This document shows positions 63,969 to 64,000 of a stretch of 64,000 bases of DNA, piece by piece. The stretch spans positions 186,001 through 250,000 of the forward strand of contig MUZD01000002.1 of the NCBI GenBank assembly GCA_002155105.1, read 5' to 3'. Numbering within the stretch: position 1 is the first letter of the stretch; each line of letters starts with the position of its first letter. The notes beneath the pieces were generated by a model. It saw nothing but the letters and a program-made list of their open reading frames with translations, ran no database searches and was not told where the DNA came from. Origin of the DNA: Sedimentibacter sp. SX930. Its GTDB lineage: Bacteria; Bacillota; Bacilli; Lactobacillales; Aerococcaceae. Both the position numbers and the translations under genes were made by a program.

Positions 63969-64000
63969 TTTTGCCTTTGACAGGGTCCTACACAATTCGC

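Overview
The window looks like a chromosomal segment of a mid-GC Firmicute of the Lactobacillales, most like Carnobacteriaceae such as Trichococcus. This assignment is inference. It rests on AGGAGG-type ribosome sites, canonical -35/-10 promoters, PyrR attenuators, CcpA-like cre sites, a VanZ/LspA/RluD/PyrR gene context, and a nitrite-respiration cluster of staphylococcal type. No rRNA, tRNA, CRISPR array, prophage or intact insertion sequence was seen.

Positions 1-9300 hold a nitrite-reduction island. It contains an NreBC-type two-component system, the siroheme nitrite reductase NirB with NirD, the nitrite channel NirC, and genes that carry porphobilinogen to siroheme (hemC, hemD, cobA, a SirC-like dehydrogenase and a SirB/CbiX-like chelatase). 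A near-perfect NreC-type site (TAGGC-N4-CCCTA) lies upstream of nirB, so the two-component system probably controls the reductase. A palindrome-rich intergenic element separates the two halves.

Positions 9400-33400 are housekeeping and accessory genes: NadR, CysK, a metallophosphoesterase, a surface-anchored nuclease, VanZ, a Lon-like protease, a six-repeat GW/L,D-transpeptidase, a nitrilase-family amidase, pyruvate:ferredoxin oxidoreductase, a 418-residue protein whose N-terminus resembles proteasome beta subunits, a four-repeat membrane protein, an AEC transporter, uridine kinase, a TrmB-type regulator with LysA, and an M50-like membrane protease. Most units end in clear intrinsic terminators.

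Positions 33500-43900 carry a DUF1002 protein, a catalytic-domain-only tyrosine recombinase behind a palindromic promoter, a Gly-rich TPM protein with PspA, thiol/peroxide genes (peroxiredoxin-like, Ohr, NrdH-like), CoaBC and a two-domain PPK2.

Positions 44000-61000 hold two pyrimidine clusters on the minus strand. These are pyrBC behind two tandem PyrR attenuators, and lspA-rluD-pyrR-pyrK-pyrD-pyrF-pyrE with two further PyrR sites. Between them are an ABC importer operon of the TrpXYZ type, preceded by an apparent leader-peptide attenuator with a Phe-Phe-Asp-Trp run, an AT-rich decayed stretch, RqcH and sigma-54. Positions 61000-64000 encode a YkyA-NodB fusion lipoprotein and a DUF4015 glycosidase-like protein. 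Two related palindromic intergenic elements lie at about 53.8-54.1 kb and 63.8-64.0 kb.

The observations most worth follow-up are the aromatic leader attenuator, the proteasome-like Ntn-hydrolase candidate, the tandem PyrR attenuators, and the two families of structured intergenic repeats.
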